This document shows positions 39,183-52,784 of a stretch of 64,000 nucleotides of DNA, piece by piece (the stretch's first letter is position 1; each line of letters starts with the position of its first letter). Both the position numbers and the translations under genes were made by a program. The notes under the pieces were generated by a model. It did no database searches, was not told the origin of the DNA, and was given only the letters and a program-made list of their open reading frames with translations. Origin of the DNA: Marchantia polymorpha subsp. ruderalis (Eukaryota; Streptophyta; Marchantiopsida; Marchantiales; Marchantiaceae); assembly GCA_037833965.1 (NCBI GenBank), contig AP031351.1, forward strand, positions 198,501 to 262,500. The letters run 5' to 3'.

Positions 39183-42100
39183 GCTTCGGCCAAGTGTGCG
39201 AGTTGACTTATTCCCGAGCTGAAATTGGAACCTTCCCCCATCCCCGGCGGTTCTCGCCCTTGTGCCTAATCAATGTTCCAGAGTCGCAAGGACAAGGGAC
39301 GAAGTCGGGAGAAATTTCGAGCCAGGCCATGGAGGGTAATGGAGTGCTTTTGACGAGGAAGACATGAATGGTGTTAAGTTGACCGGCCCAAAAAGGAGAG
39401 AGAACATCGGGAATCCTTGTGCACAGTTTCCGTGTTCGTTCGCTCACCTGACTGTCCTTTCTAACTAAAACTCGATCGCAGATGCTCGCTTTCGCCTCAT
39501 CTGCAGTCCGGATGTGATTATTGCATAAAGTCGAGACTTCCGCTGCGGCCAGAGCACATGAGACGCTCACGAGCGCGGCCGTCCGATGCTCTTTGTGTGG
39601 TTCGAGGCCCAGCTGGCCGTCGTCGATCGGGCATCTATCCTGGCAAGATTCGAGCTGGCAGTGTGGAGGCCGAGCGCAAAGGCCCTGAGGAGGTGAGCGA
39701 GAACTGAGGCCTATAATCGGAACAACTGGAAGAAGCCCATAATGACACAATGAATGTGACAGAATCAACCTTTCTGTCTGCGTCCTGAGTTATGTGCACA
39801 GGCCGCATTGGAGAGCACAGCAAGTCAATCATGATCAAAGAGAATCCTGTGCATGCACCTCTCCCGGCTTTTCATCTTAAATTCAAAGTTATGTTTTGGA
39901 TTAGGGCGAAGCCGTATCCCCTTGACCTCGATTAATGCCCAGAAATCCCAGGTGCCCCAACCGGCGAGAATAACCCTGTCCTACGGCTCCTCCTCGGCCA
40001 GACACAGCCCAGAGGGCCCACTGGCGCCTCTCGCGACCGATATTTCATAAAGCCGACGGCATGGCACCGAAATAGCCAGTCGCAAGTCGCAAGTCGTAGG
40101 TGGCATCGAGGCCATCGTTCCTAATCCCTTGCAGACAAGACTCGTGCCGAATTTGTGAAGGAAAAACTAAGAGGTTCACGAGCCGAGAGGCCTCAGCTTG
40201 ACCCGGAAGAATTAATTCTGTGTGTCCCACCCCCGACCTCACAACCGCTTCCTTCTTTGCTTGCATCCTTCCTTCATTCCTTCACGCCCAGCTGAGAAGA
40301 GCAGCGTTGGGAGCAATGGGAGAGAGGGAAGCGGGTCAGAGAATTGCCCCCTCGGCCCATGGGGACCGAAGTTACGGCGGGGGGCAGATTCGAGACGTGG
40401 GGGTGTGTAAAAATGGAAGGTTAGTTGGGCGAGAGAGACAGAGAAGCAATTAGACGGAGTGCGGATGGGGTCTTGCCAAATTAGGAAGAATAAAAAGGTC
40501 GGGAGGGAATGCGCAAGTCAATGCCGTTTGACTGACTGGACATGACATTGATGTCATTGCGTGTATGCGGAGGCCAGAATCCCAGTAGCTAAGGCCATTG
40601 GCCAATATCGTGCTTCCTCACAGGTGGGATAGAAAATATTATGAACATACAACGTGGTCCTCGTTCAGGTTCATTTATTGTTGCGCCTAGGTGAATAGAT
40701 TGCGATGATTCAAAGGGAATGATTGAAAAAGTTGACGATCACTATTGCACCAAAATTTGACCACTGTACTTTGACTCCCACTCCTCAATACCTCATGCCC
40801 AATGATGCCCTTTGCCATTACGAGATGGTATTGTTGTCCCTAACGCTTCCCCTTCTGGCTTGGGCTACGCCTGGCCACTTCCCTTCCTCCCTCGCCTTCC
40901 CTGCCTCCCCTTCCCGTCCAAGTCAGACAGCCCGAGGCTCCGTCAGCCGTCCAGGTCAGCACGGGCCCTCGCGGCAATGCGGGCCGCGTCATCATTCCAG
41001 GCCCATGTGGCGCGAGCCATCGCAGCCGTCGGATGGGCCTCGCGCGTGTGGACGGCCGCGCTCCGCCGTCGATCCCGCATGTTGTCAGGTGCGTGCGATG
41101 TGCCGAACTATCGCCTCTCCTCCTCTGCCTGCGAGCGAGGGCAGGCAGCCTTGCGTCTCATCTTCCCCTCCTGCGGGGAGGGAGGACCGGTGTGTCCTGC
41201 CTCTCGCCTTCCTTCCTAGATTCTCCGACGCAGCTTTTCATCTTCCCTGGCCTCCGCCCCCTCCTCCCCCCAAAAGAATATAAAAGAATATCGCTGCCGG
41301 CCAAGTCAAATCCGCTCGACCGAGCTCGACTCGGCTCTCGGTGTGGTTGTGGGTGTGGGAGGGGGATGGACAGATAGATACCGTAGATAGACCCGGCGGG
41401 GTCGAAAAGCCGCTTTTGAGAGTCGCTGTAGAGGGCGCTCGCCTTTGCTTCCGAGCGCTATAAATGAGCAGCATGTGGGTCTCGGTCTAAATTTGAAAAG
41501 TTCAAAGTAGCGCAAGATTGCTCTCGATCTTCACAAATCAGATATGCAACAGTGCGCATGAGTAATGCAATGAACTTGGAGGGGCCTGCTGCTCGGTCGC
41601 GGATCCGGTGCCCGAAGGGCGAGGCCCATCCGCGAAATAGAAGGCTCGTCCGGCGGATGTTGCCACATTTGTTGCTCGCCCAGGAGCGCCCCCCTTCCTC
41701 ATTCGCCACATTCACCGGCCGCTCGCACATCTCTTCTGCAGAGCAGACCGCAACGAATTGGCGCACAGACGCAGAGATCGGCGATCCGTGCCCGCAGCAG
41801 CACTGTAGAGATGACACAAACAGATACACGGGTGGGTGGAGACTACAGGACAGGGCACAAGATGATTGGTATAAAAGACGGGGATTTGTCGTGAAACGCC
41901 CCTCCCTAAGTTTTGGCTTTATTCCAACTGAACTTGACAGACTCCTTGGATCCTCGAGAACAAGAGACAGTGAGCGAGTGATGAAGAGATTCAGAATCGC
42001 GAGCGAGCGAGGCAGGCAGGCAGCAGGCAGGGATAGATAGAGGAAGGCTTACGGTATACTCCTTCACAGGAGCAGGAGCAAGAGCAGGAGCGGCAGCAGC

Positions 42101-43546
42101 AGCTTTGTGCAGTGAACAAAAAGGTTGACCACGCCGCCCACTTTATGAGTGTATATGGATGATAGAATTTGGGAGCGAGCAGCGAGCACCGAAGTACCGC
42201 ATCCCCATTGGTCACAAGGATACAAAGCGGGAGTCGTCCCTGTCATCATACTTTAAAATACTGACTGGATGTCTACACGTGCCATAAACGGGGAATATTA
42301 GCCAGAAGGACGTCCGACGACGACGACGATGTCACATACGTCCTCACCTGCCCCTCGCCTGCACTTTCATTCGAATCAGGCCGACCGTCATGAGAGATGC
42401 CCTCTCCGTGCCAAATGTAGCACAGCAGTCCGGTCCTGCGCTGTCCTGTACGGGTCTGTAAAATACACCCCCTGCTGGCGCCCTACGTCGTATAGCGTAG
42501 CTCTCTCTCTGCTGACAAGGCCCGAGCGGTTCGGTTCGGCTCGGCTCGGTGCCGCCCCGACCCTCTCGGCTCGGTTGAGGAGGGGGTCACGACGCCGTGG
42601 GCGGGGGTGGGATTACACCCTGAGTCCTGACTGGGGGCATGGGGGGAACAAGAAACATGTCCAGCGCGACGTCGATGGCATAAGCGTCTCGACTGCTGTC
42701 GTTGTGCATGGATTTCACTGAAAAGAGGAGCTCTCGAGTATGCGAGAAGAAGCAGAAGAAGGGAAAGATCTTCTTTCGTCGATTTTCCAGTACATATTCT
42801 GCTGTTGCTGCTGGTTTGTGTTCTAAAGTTCTTGGACATGGAATTATTACGGTGCACAGCCTCTGGCCTAGCCTCTAGGCTCATTCATGACCGCTCTGTA
42901 TTCTTTACAGTTCAGTACTGTACCTGCCTCGAACACATGAGCTGTTTCGATTGGGGAGATTATTCCTGCTCGAACGTCAAATCCCAAGTTAAAAGGTCCC
43001 AGTTGACGAGCCACTCGAGACCGGCAGCCCAGAACACGTTCAGATTTCTTTGGACCCTGCAATCACTGCCCCACAAAAGGTTCCTGTTTTCACTCCTCTC
43101 GCGCCCATGTAAATACCGAGCCCTGCGCCTCCTAATTACAGTTAGCCAAAGCTAAGCCGCTACGGCCCTTTCGCGGCCATGCTGTACTCGCGATTAGGTG
43201 GCTCGAGTCGGTTTCGGGTCAGGCCGCCTTGACGACGTTCGATCCCTACAAATCGGTCACTGCAATGCGCATCCGTGTCCTGTAATCGGATCCATTGAAA
43301 ATCAGCGCGAGGTCCGCCACCGGCATTTCGATCTCGGCCCTGGCCCATCGTCGATTTGAATTCGCGAGCGTACGAAGCTCGATCAGATTTGGTCCTAGAG
43401 CCGAATCGTATTGGGTGCGCTTCATGCGACAATGCAGTTCCCAGGTCGGTCGATAGTTCGTTTGATGATGAGAAAAAATCTCTTGCCGCCCAATCGGTCG
43501 TCTTCCTCGGACCTTAGGCTAGTGCTCTCAATAAATCAATAATTCT

Positions 43547-43600
43547 TTCTTCCTTCCTTCCTTCCTTCCTTCCTTTCTTTCCTTCCTTTTCTCTCTCTAT
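43547..43600. repeat. (CTTC)n microsatellite
   Basis: A polypyrimidine run of cttc units, with a few ctttc variants, ending in a short (ct)n tract. Confidence 0.85.
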
Positions 43601-46600
43601 CTGTGTTTGGAAGTCTCGCGCGCACTGGAGTGACAGGACGGGTGGCTGTTAAGCTTCAGGCCTCTGTCACGACAGCGCTGTAGTTGCTATTCTCGACATG
43701 GCTCGAAACGCGCGCCACCTCCCTGAGTCGCGCAGAACGTTTCTCGAACATAAGGGATTGGGAAGGTACTTGTCCACGAAGCAATCATGTTTCGGGTTCC
43801 GTCATGCGGTTGTGTGATAGTCCGACAGTAGCGGCGATCGAGCATTTTATACAATCTGTTCCGGTACAGGACAGAACAGACACAGACACAGACAGAGGCC
43901 CTGGTCTCTACCGTATCGCGGCTCGGAAAATGCATCTTCGTACTCTGCTGCTGCGCAGCAAGGCGAGAATTACATCGTGAACCTCACTGCATGACCCGTA
44001 CGCAATATACCGAAATCGCAGGCGTACCGTAGTGAAATTTATGACGTGAATCGTTACATGGACTGCCATGATTCCATGGCTGCTGCGTGCGTACTGAAGA
44101 TCTCTGCGCTGAGGAAGTTTGCGACCGGCGAATGCATGCTACAGAAACCTGCCACTTTGTTATGTCCTGTACTTTCGAATCATGATCCCTCTTAAATCTA
44201 CAGTACAGGCCAAGCGTTTTGTTTCCAGCATCCAGCATGAGATACAGTCGCCCCCGGATACAGTTAGTGCGAGTTCTACGTGACGAACCTTCGAGGATGG
44301 TCGCTCGTGAATGCGTGAATGCGTGAAACTGTGCACTTAGTCCGCCGTTTTCTCCCGGCGTATGTTTTTTCAAAATTCTCCTTTATACGCAGAAAATATA
44401 AATTTAGATCTTGCATCGAAGAGTGCTCTCCGCAAGAGTGAGTGAGTATGTACTCACTCTTCCAGTTGTGCCTGAGCATAATGCGGGAACTCCTGCGCTT
44501 TGAATTCTAACCGACTCGAACTAAGTCCCACCTCTTGCACTTTGTCTAGCTTCGACAATAGCTTTGTATGGTCCTACAACAATACCATCCTGGAACTATA
44601 CAACTCGAATGTTGAGTTCTCGTATCTATCTGGTCGGTGCCTGGTTGTGCTGCTGAATCACGAAGAAGTCAGCGAGCGCAGCTGTAGACACACTTTCACT
44701 ATGTGAAGAAATGATTAAGGAGAAAGCTCATCGCAAATTCACCCTCTTTTGACTGTACAAGTAAGAAGAGGAAGACAGCTGCACCGAATAAATCAATCAG
44801 AGAAGGCCAAAGTATTTCGTTTAACTAACTCTTCGTCTTACTGAATTAAGGTGTAGAAGATATTTGCACTGATTTCATATATGAGAAAGAAGCATAAGTT
44901 GTGGGTAAGCGATCGTGGAGTAACCATGCGCAGTCAACCGGGCTTTCACCACGAGTTACGAGTCCCCTTCTACCTGAAAAAGATCCTCAGAACAATCAGA
45001 TCTCCCTTTCGATGCACACCTTTCAATGATCCACACCATGTGCGTGTTAAGTTAAAAGGCACCGGCTCGCTCCTCTCTTGCTCTGTGTCTGTACAGGTCG
45101 ATGCCCAGAAGTTGCTTATTTCACTTCACATGGTGCACTAGCTGATCTGAAGGGTCGCTTCAGAGCTAGTCAGTCAGGGTTCAATGTCGTGGCTGTGGTG
45201 AGTATGTCGATCATATCACATGTGATCACGATACATGGGGACTAGAAGGGCATAATATCAACACGAAATACCAATGAAACTCAAGTGCATGCGAGGAAGT
45301 AAAGGAGGAGCGTGATGGTGAGCATATGGGCTTTGGCAGCAAAATTTAAGAACCTTCTTCCCATCAGCCTCCTCCTCCACCCGGATGAGATCTTTAGCAC
45401 ATGGACGAAGGTACATGTTGCAACCTTTGGAGAAGATTCCGTGATTGGAGAACTGATATTCCGAAGGAATGTGTTAGTACAGTATGCTTCCGCCCACAGC
45501 TCGCTTTACGTACTCGTTCAGTTATTTCTGCTGCAACTATTATCCTCTTTTTTCGATCGAGGTCAGTCATGGTCACCGTCAAGTCTAGAACTTCGTGTTA
45601 TACAACCATTGGCTTACACGGCACCAGGAATTTCAGAGTCTGTCAATATGAACTGCAGTGCCACCTTTAGTTGTTCGACATATGTTTGGCACGTGAAAGA
45701 CCCATGGCAAGTAGTATGCACACCTTTTCCTTCACTTTTCTTCTTCATATTTGAATGTCTGGAGTTATGTGGACTACCTCGTAAAAAACAACTTCATGGG
45801 TAAAGGCCATAGAGTCCTCATGTTGAAGTTGAACGACATTTCATGATATAGAAAAGAACTTTGAGTATTCCCCCCCTGAGGATCTACTTTCCTCGCATGC
45901 ACTGAACAAAGATTCGGATCTGCTTTGCGATTGGATTTTCGATTTGATCCAGGATCATGAGATGAGAACTCGGTTCAATCTTGTGGTCAACGATTGTTTA
46001 GGACAGAAGTGCCGGATTTGAGTGCAGAAGATTTGTCCAAAGATGGATTGCAAGGACCGCCTAAGTACAGTGGAGATCTGAAGCGTCTGTCACATGGTGG
46101 GGTGCGGCTGCGTTTGACTAGCAGACACAGAGATACTCGATCCAAAAGCCAGAATTGAGTCGCATACGAGGCTTGATCATTCTGACGAAGGTTTGGCTTC
46201 TCGCATTTGTTCAACACTTCTTTATGCATCATGATGTTCTTTGTCACCCCACATCACATGTCATGAATTATTCCTGATCACATGGCTGCTACATGAACAA
46301 ATCTTAAGTCATCTTCCACACGCTTGATCACGCAACAGCCATCTCCCGTGAGGATCTCCGACCCCCCCTCAGATTCAGCAAAGTATCAATAAGGTTCAGG
46401 ATCTGGTAGGAAAGATGGATGGGAATGCCACTGTGTACGTGGACCTTCTTGAGTCGTCTTCCGGTCGGTCGGTTGACGGGAAAAGACATTTTCCAGTAAT
46501 GCCATGCCCATCTTGTCAACGTTTGAATGGTTCTTTGGGGGGAGGTCGAAGACGTGTTCTCCATCCTTGAAATTCAACACCTTCGACGTTTGATCTCAGT

Positions 46601-49600
46601 CATCAACCTACCGTGTATTTTGGCATATAGGATATGACTGCCACCGAATAAGCTCTCCAAATGGGATCTTTTCGAAATTTCTTATAATTATCTGAGGAGA
46701 GAGATCGATACAATTAGCAATGGATGCTCGAGAGCCATGTGATATAATCACTTCTGTTAATGAAGTGCACCTTGATTAAGTTTCACACTGACAAAGTCAA
46801 GCTTGTTGATATCACACCAAGTGTGTATGCTCACCCGGTGTGAAACCTCGAAGGTACCTACAGAGACTCACAGAGTATGGTACAAGTTTGATAAAATTCA
46901 TAGATGAGTTTGATTGAAGCTGCAATTCGAAAATGATGCTCAACTCTATTGTGCTTTGTCGGGTTCAAAGAGTATATCAGCGTCAGATTACGATGAGTTT
47001 TCGCATGAACAGAATCAGATGATGGACATATGGCTTGATGACACGTACAATTCTCACTCTCAAGTCAATGGCTTGCCGGTACAACCTTTGTAACTTTGAG
47101 TGGGATCCTCATGGATTGGCTACATGTTTGGAAAACCAAAAGTTCTGCGTAACTTTGTCCGTAGTGAAAATCTGAGGAACGCAAACTGGTTCATGTGCGC
47201 AGCATGTGCCAGCATGCAGTTCAATGTGGTCCAAGCACTTGACCATAAATTCCGTCTACTCGTTTTGTCCGTCGACTGGTCAAGCCATCGCGCCCTCTGC
47301 TCCTTAATTACTCGCTTTTGCAGCCGACCGGGTGCCACGCGACGTACTAGCATCTTCTCAGTTTACATTCTTTTTTCTTTCCCTCCAAATCTCCTTCTTT
47401 TGCGTATACGACTTATCAATTCGATTTTCTCTGGATTATCTGTTTAATCATCATCTGTCTTACCTACGCGATTATTTATAAATCACACCCCAGTGCATGC
47501 GATCCGTTTGCTTCTTGTAAATCAACTGGATATCGACGAGGTGATCTTGGGGATTGGAATAGCTTATTACAAATTTATTTATTATATTGTCATTTCGAAA
47601 CATTTACAATATATATATATATATATACTCTGGACATGACACTGAATTATGTGTAGTATGTATCAAAAACTTATAAACTTAAAATTACACTCAACCAGAA
47701 CTTTGAACAAAATTTGCTCAAATTTTCATTTCCAGTCGCCAATCGAATTGTATTCTGGCTGTATAATGTTAAGTAGATCAAACTGAACCAAAGATTTAAA
47801 TCCTCATGTTCATCATTTATATGAACAAATTTTCTTCTCCTACTTTGTCTTATTTAGTCACTTTTGGTAATCTTTTGCCGAGCCTTTGAGGAGAAAATTA
47901 CTTCATGTCACATAGACAATTTGACATCACTCGTAATGCGATGCTCTATACTCCATAGAGGATCGTCTAGGGGCGTAAAATGTCAAAAAAAGATAATCTT
48001 TTAAGGAATCGTTTCAAGAACGTTTTCTTAGGTATCACCTAGACCCATCCATTGCTCTTTCCTTAAAATTAAATCCTCATAACTTAGCCCTTTCAAGTGC
48101 ACAACTAACCTTGAGATCATAACCTTGAAACTCTTGGAATATCCTCCGTCTTTGAGATGAAAAGTTCAACCCCTCCACGTTTCCCTACATTATATATGAC
48201 TATGCCATGTGCAAATGAGTTGCTCAAACATTTTGTGTCTTTTCCACGAATACCGCATAAGAAATTCGCATTGTGTGACCTCTAGTAAATAATATGCACA
48301 GTCTTCTTTCGAAATTTAGTTGAGGAGTGGTTCACTCGTTCAACTTAAACGATCAGTTGTACTATAGTAAATATATCGGTCGAAAACAATAAATATTCAC
48401 ACAAGCATAGAAAGTTCGTCAAGAAATTCACACCTACTGCTCCACCATGGGCGAGTAAAACTGTCAGTGGGATAAACTAAAGTACCATAGAATCAAAGGT
48501 ACATTAATGAGTGACTATCAAAAAATGCAATATTTTTCATAGATGGTGACTATCAGGTCAAACCTGGTCTAAAACGAAAGAGAAGATGGATCCCTATGTC
48601 GAGATACTCTCCTCTATTCTAGTGTACATATTTTATTTATCTCCTGACACTTATCCTTTTATTTTAATAAGATCATGGATTTCTTTTTATTACCCAGGTT
48701 GAGCACCAAAGAGTAAAGAAATAAAGGAAGAAGATGTATTTTACATATCAATAATTTTCGGACAGAATAAAAATAAAAAAGGTTATAAATGTTCTAGATA
48801 TAGAAGAAATTGCATATTTGAAACATGTCCCGATAAATGTATTTATTTTCTCCATAATCAGTTGACGGAATTTTTCCATTTTTTTTCCAAAATTTTCAGA
48901 CAATGATAAGTTTACACATATCATAAGGTATATCATGTATATGGAGAGTTGGAAATATTTAAGATTAAAATAATCATACTTTATTATTATTTTTACTTTA
49001 AGATTCTAGACTTTGAAAAGTGGACGTTTCCTTGAACAAAGTGGATGTTAATATGTAAAAAATGTACTTGGAAGAGATCGGCTGTTACTTTAACGCGAAT
49101 TTTATCCCAATATTATAAAAAGTGTTGAGGACTAAGGATGGGTCTGAGTTCTCACCAAAAGCTCTCATTGTTTCCCCTTTCTTCCATAATCTAATTTCTC
49201 TATTGCATTCGGATGTTTGACACAAACATTCAGAGACAGTTTGATAGCTTATAAATCATGGCTCCACACAACAAGCTCAAAAGTGCTACTTGAAAAAAAA
49301 TTGGGTATGGATATGTAACGAATGGTTAGGAACGATTAGGAAACTCTGAAGGGTCTATCGATTCGGAGTGGGTCAAGGTTAGAGGGGCTCGTGGGACTAA
49401 AACTGGGTCGCTCGGCAGTGGTTCAGCGTGGGCAAGAATACACATAAATTGTTCCATCGCTGTCAACGAGGCTAGGATAGTGACATAATGGGTATTGAAG
49501 AAGCGTCGAGGTAAATATATATGAATGGCTCGGAAGTCTGGCAGTGATGCAACGACACCAACATTCGATAGATGTACACTGAATGACGCAGTAGTAGTAA

Positions 49601-50708
49601 GAAGCAGCGAGTCGTGTCCTGTACAACACAAAGCTAGATTTGGAATCTCCATGTTCGTTCCGCATGCGCTGCTCCTCATTCATAGCCTGTTTGCGGAAGG
49701 CTTTACATAAATTCATGCACCTGCCCGACAAGTAAGCATCATTGCGTACTAGCCCTGGTCTCATATGTTCCAGAACCGCGGAGGAAAATATCAGAGGGAA
49801 TAAGAAAAAGGCGCTCGGGGCTCTACTGTTTTCTCTCGTGAAAAGACGCTGATAGTATCCCATCTATAGAGTATTGGCCCTGGCCCTGGCGGGTGGTTAA
49901 GGTGGATGATGAGCAAAATAGTAGAACGTGGTTGTTAACTGATCCGAGCCAAAGATCCCGTTTCGTTTCATCCATGTACAACTTGAGATCCCATGCTTTT
50001 GGGATTATTTTACTTTGCGAATCGATTTGAGCTGAATTTCTTTCTATCTCCCCCTCCCCCTCCTACATGTTCATCTCATCTGTGGAGCAGCACAGCGGCA
50101 GCAGCTGCAGCAGCGACAGCAGCAGGCGACTGATGGCATGGTAAAGCGGACTGGATCAATGAATGGGCGGGGCGTCCAGTCTCGTCTCGCGTCGAGCGTT
50201 CCGTCGTGACAGCCAGAACCCAGAGGGGTACGACCCGGCGTATGAGTGAGAGCATGATGATCTCATGAAGGGGTACGAGTACAAGTACCGCCCCCAGAAC
50301 ACGAAGAGAACAGAACGAAATTCCTACCCACTTTCACGACACACATACCCCCGGTCGGCATGCGCTCATCCAATTTGTCCACGTGATGAAATGCCTAACC
50401 GAGGTTAAACCTCGTCCCTTTCCCAGCCTTCCGATCCGCCATCGCCCACTCTGGTCCACTCTTATATCGCCCGGCCCGTCATTCTCTCTCGTGCTTGCCC
50501 CCCCCCCCCCCCCCTGTGTGTCTGGGGACCCATCGGTGCCGTACTGGGACAGCTCACAAGTTTTTAATCTCGCACACACCGATGACCGGTCCCCCTCGCG
50601 ATCCTCGAGTGGAGCCCGTCGGTCCCGTGCTTGTATCATCAGTTGAGATTTTGTCTTTCTCGCACGTAGAAGTGCCCTCGGGAATGGTGCTCTCTGCTCT
50701 CGCTGCGC

Positions 50709-50738
50709 ACAGCAGCAGCAGCTGCTGCTGCTGCTCGG
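50709..50738. repeat. CAG/CTG palindrome
   Basis: Four CAG-type triplets are followed directly by CTG-type triplets (cagcagcagcagctgctgctg...), so the strand can fold on itself. It lies in the presumed LOG promoter or leader. Confidence 0.75.
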
Positions 50739-51904
50739 AACTCACTGAACTCGCTCTCTTTCAGTCGTCGTCGAGTCCTCCCTCTTTTTCTCTCTCTCTC
50801 TCTCCCCCTTTTGCAAGCTCTGAGGACAGTGCAGTACTAGTGAGACTACTGGAGTGTTGTGGTGTTGTAGCGAGAGAAGGGAACGAGACAGACAGTAAAG
50901 AGTCAGGTCGTCGCTGCTCGTCGTCTTCTCATATCCTCACCTCTGCTCTCGTACCTTGTAGACTAGACGACAGCGATGTATCCAGCCATTCCCCACCACC
51001 CCCCAACCAACCGCACCCTCCCTCCCTCGGTCGCCTGAATACTCCACCCCCGGCCCTTCACCACTACGGGACACTGGAAGGAAGGAGCTCCGTCCTCACG
51101 ACTGGCCGACTGACTGCCGGACTACTGGCTGCGCAGAGAGCATCACATCTCAGCAGTCCATCATCCCATGCCATGCCATGCCATGCCATGCCTCCCTCCC
51201 TCCTTAACATCGACGCATCGTCTCGTCCATATGCAGCAGCAGCAGCCGGTCAGTCACGCATCCTCCCTCCGGTTATGGCGGACGACTCGAGCTCTCGCAT
51301 GTTGTTGGAATTCTCCACCCCACGCCGGCTTCGATGCATTCGTGTGCTCTCGTCAATGCCTGACTGGTGAGCGGTGCTGTGCGAGCCCGAGTCACCGAAT
51401 CCACTACCGTCCCAGCACGTTCGGATCTCCATGGCTCACTTCTACCGCAGTTAACACTAGACGAGGGGCAAGTGTCTGCCCTTTCAACCCGAGTAATTAA
51501 CCAGGGTAAGAGCCAACGTCAGAATCAGAGTAAGAGTAAGAGTAAGATTTAGCCCGGCTCTTATCCAGGGTCCGCCCTTGCGGAGCTTTCGCCTAAAGCT
51601 AATGGATACGACGTAGAGAATATAGAGTATACAGTAGAGAGTATGAAAATGTATACACGTACGTACAGTAGTACGCCGCTGTAGTCCCGATCCATGAGCA
51701 TGCACCGCGGCAGCAGAGGACGGGGGAGGAGGGCCGGCGAGAGAAAGAGAGAGGGGTTGGGGTTGTGGGGTGGGGGTGAGGGGCTCACAGCCCCCGAGCA
51801 CCGGGTGAATCTGTGTCTGTGGGCCAAGGCGAGCCATGGCATGGCATGCCAATACTGTGAGAGAATGAGGAAGAGAGGAGGGGAGAGGAGGACGCCGGCT
51901 GTTA

Positions 51905-51927
51905 GGACCAATTGCAGCAATTGGTCC
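51905..51927. repeat. 11-bp hairpin with single-base loop
   Basis: ggaccaattgc and gcaattggtcc are exact inverted copies around one base. Confidence 0.8.
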
Positions 51928-52316
51928 GAACGAAAGAGAGCAGAGAAGAGCGGAGAAGGCAAAGCTCATGGAGGCATGACGGGAACGGGAAGCCAGGTAG
52001 GCAGAGGAGAGGGGGAGGAAGGACCACGGTAGAGAGGGGCAGGGGGAGCGAGTACTGTAATTAATCACAGAGAGAGGGGGTTGGGGTTCGTGTCCGGTTG
52101 GCTCAGGGCGTGCCTGCGTTGCGCGGGTCGGGGGTCACGGTGGGGCAGGGGAGCGGAATCCAGCCCGCGGATCAGTTGCAGTCAGCCGGTTACATTCCCT
52201 GAGCAACGACATCAGGGGAACGCAGCCACCGAAACGCGAAACACAGGCGCAGGCACAGGCAGCAGGCAACAGCAGCAGCGGCCAGCGGCAGCGGGACTCC
52301 TCATCATCATCATCAG

Positions 52317-52350
<34 letters not shown>

Positions 52351-52365
52351 GGGGGGGGGGGGGGG
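52317..52365. repeat. (GA)n followed by a 20-base G run
   Basis: A GA dinucleotide tract followed by an uninterrupted run of 20 G. The run length may be unreliable, since such homopolymers are error-prone in sequencing. Confidence 0.85.
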
Positions 52366-52784
52366 TGGAAGAACAAGAAGAAGCAAGAGAAGAGAAGAGA
52401 AGAGAAAGGAAGGAAGAGGAAGAGAGGAAGGAAAAGGAAAGGAGAGGGGAAAGACAAGAGGTGGAAGAGGAGGAGGAGGAGGAGGAGGTGGTGGTGGTGG
52501 TGGAGGTGGAGGCCATATAAGGAGATGTAGGACGGTGTGAAGGATAGTGCAGACAGACTTTCGAGCTTCACCTGCTGGCCGGTCTCCTCTCTCTCGCTCC
52601 TTCCTTCTCCCGCCTCCTGTTGCTCCCAGTGTTCGGGACTCCTGCCTCCCGCTCGCTATTTCTCTCGCTCTCGCTCGCTCTCAGTCTGCTGCCTTCTGCC
52701 TGCTTCTGCCTGCGTGTGCCTGCCTGCCTGCCTGCCAGCGTCCTGTGCACCAGCACCCCTCCCCGGCAAGTCTCTGTAGATTTC

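Larger units (their letters stand above)
38101..50000. other. mixed-composition intergenic region with no supported gene
   Basis: About 12 kb, GC-richer than the deserts on either side between about 38.2 and 45 kb, then AT-rich again from about 47.5 to 49.3 kb. The longest frames (39208-39768 minus, 40723-41283 plus, 41552-42040 plus, 45312-45803 plus) have no recognisable motif, biased or arginine/serine-rich composition, and no exon partners I could find. The region holds many microsatellites. It could include unrecognised exons, long noncoding RNA or regulatory DNA, but nothing specific can be claimed. Confidence 0.5.
50096..52784 (+). promoter_or_regulatory. putative promoter and long 5' leader of LOG
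   Basis: This GC-rich block ends at the LOG start codon. It contains CAG/CTG triplets (50096-50130 and 50709-50738), a 17-base C run (50498-50514), (ccatg)n near 51167-51190, an 11-bp hairpin at 51905-51927, a (GA)n tract (52317-52342) followed by a 20-base G run (52346-52365), and (gag/gtg)n at 52463-52513. Open frames across it are low-complexity and mostly start at non-ATG codons. The transcription start cannot be placed, so how much is transcribed is unknown. Confidence 0.45.

Noticed and set aside
39208..39768. 186-residue minus-strand frame
   Set aside because: No conserved motif, no exon partner, and overlapping frames of similar length on the other strand.
40723..41283. 186-residue plus-strand frame
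   Set aside because: Starts at TTG. Pro/Arg/Ser-rich composition follows from local GC-rich repeats, and no family is recognisable.
45312..45803. 163-residue plus-strand frame
   Set aside because: Ordinary-looking composition but no motif, no splice partner and no recognisable homology; insufficient to call a gene.
50495..51370. 291-residue plus-strand frame before LOG
   Set aside because: Begins at TTG inside a C homopolymer and is low-complexity Ser/Pro-rich sequence from microsatellites.
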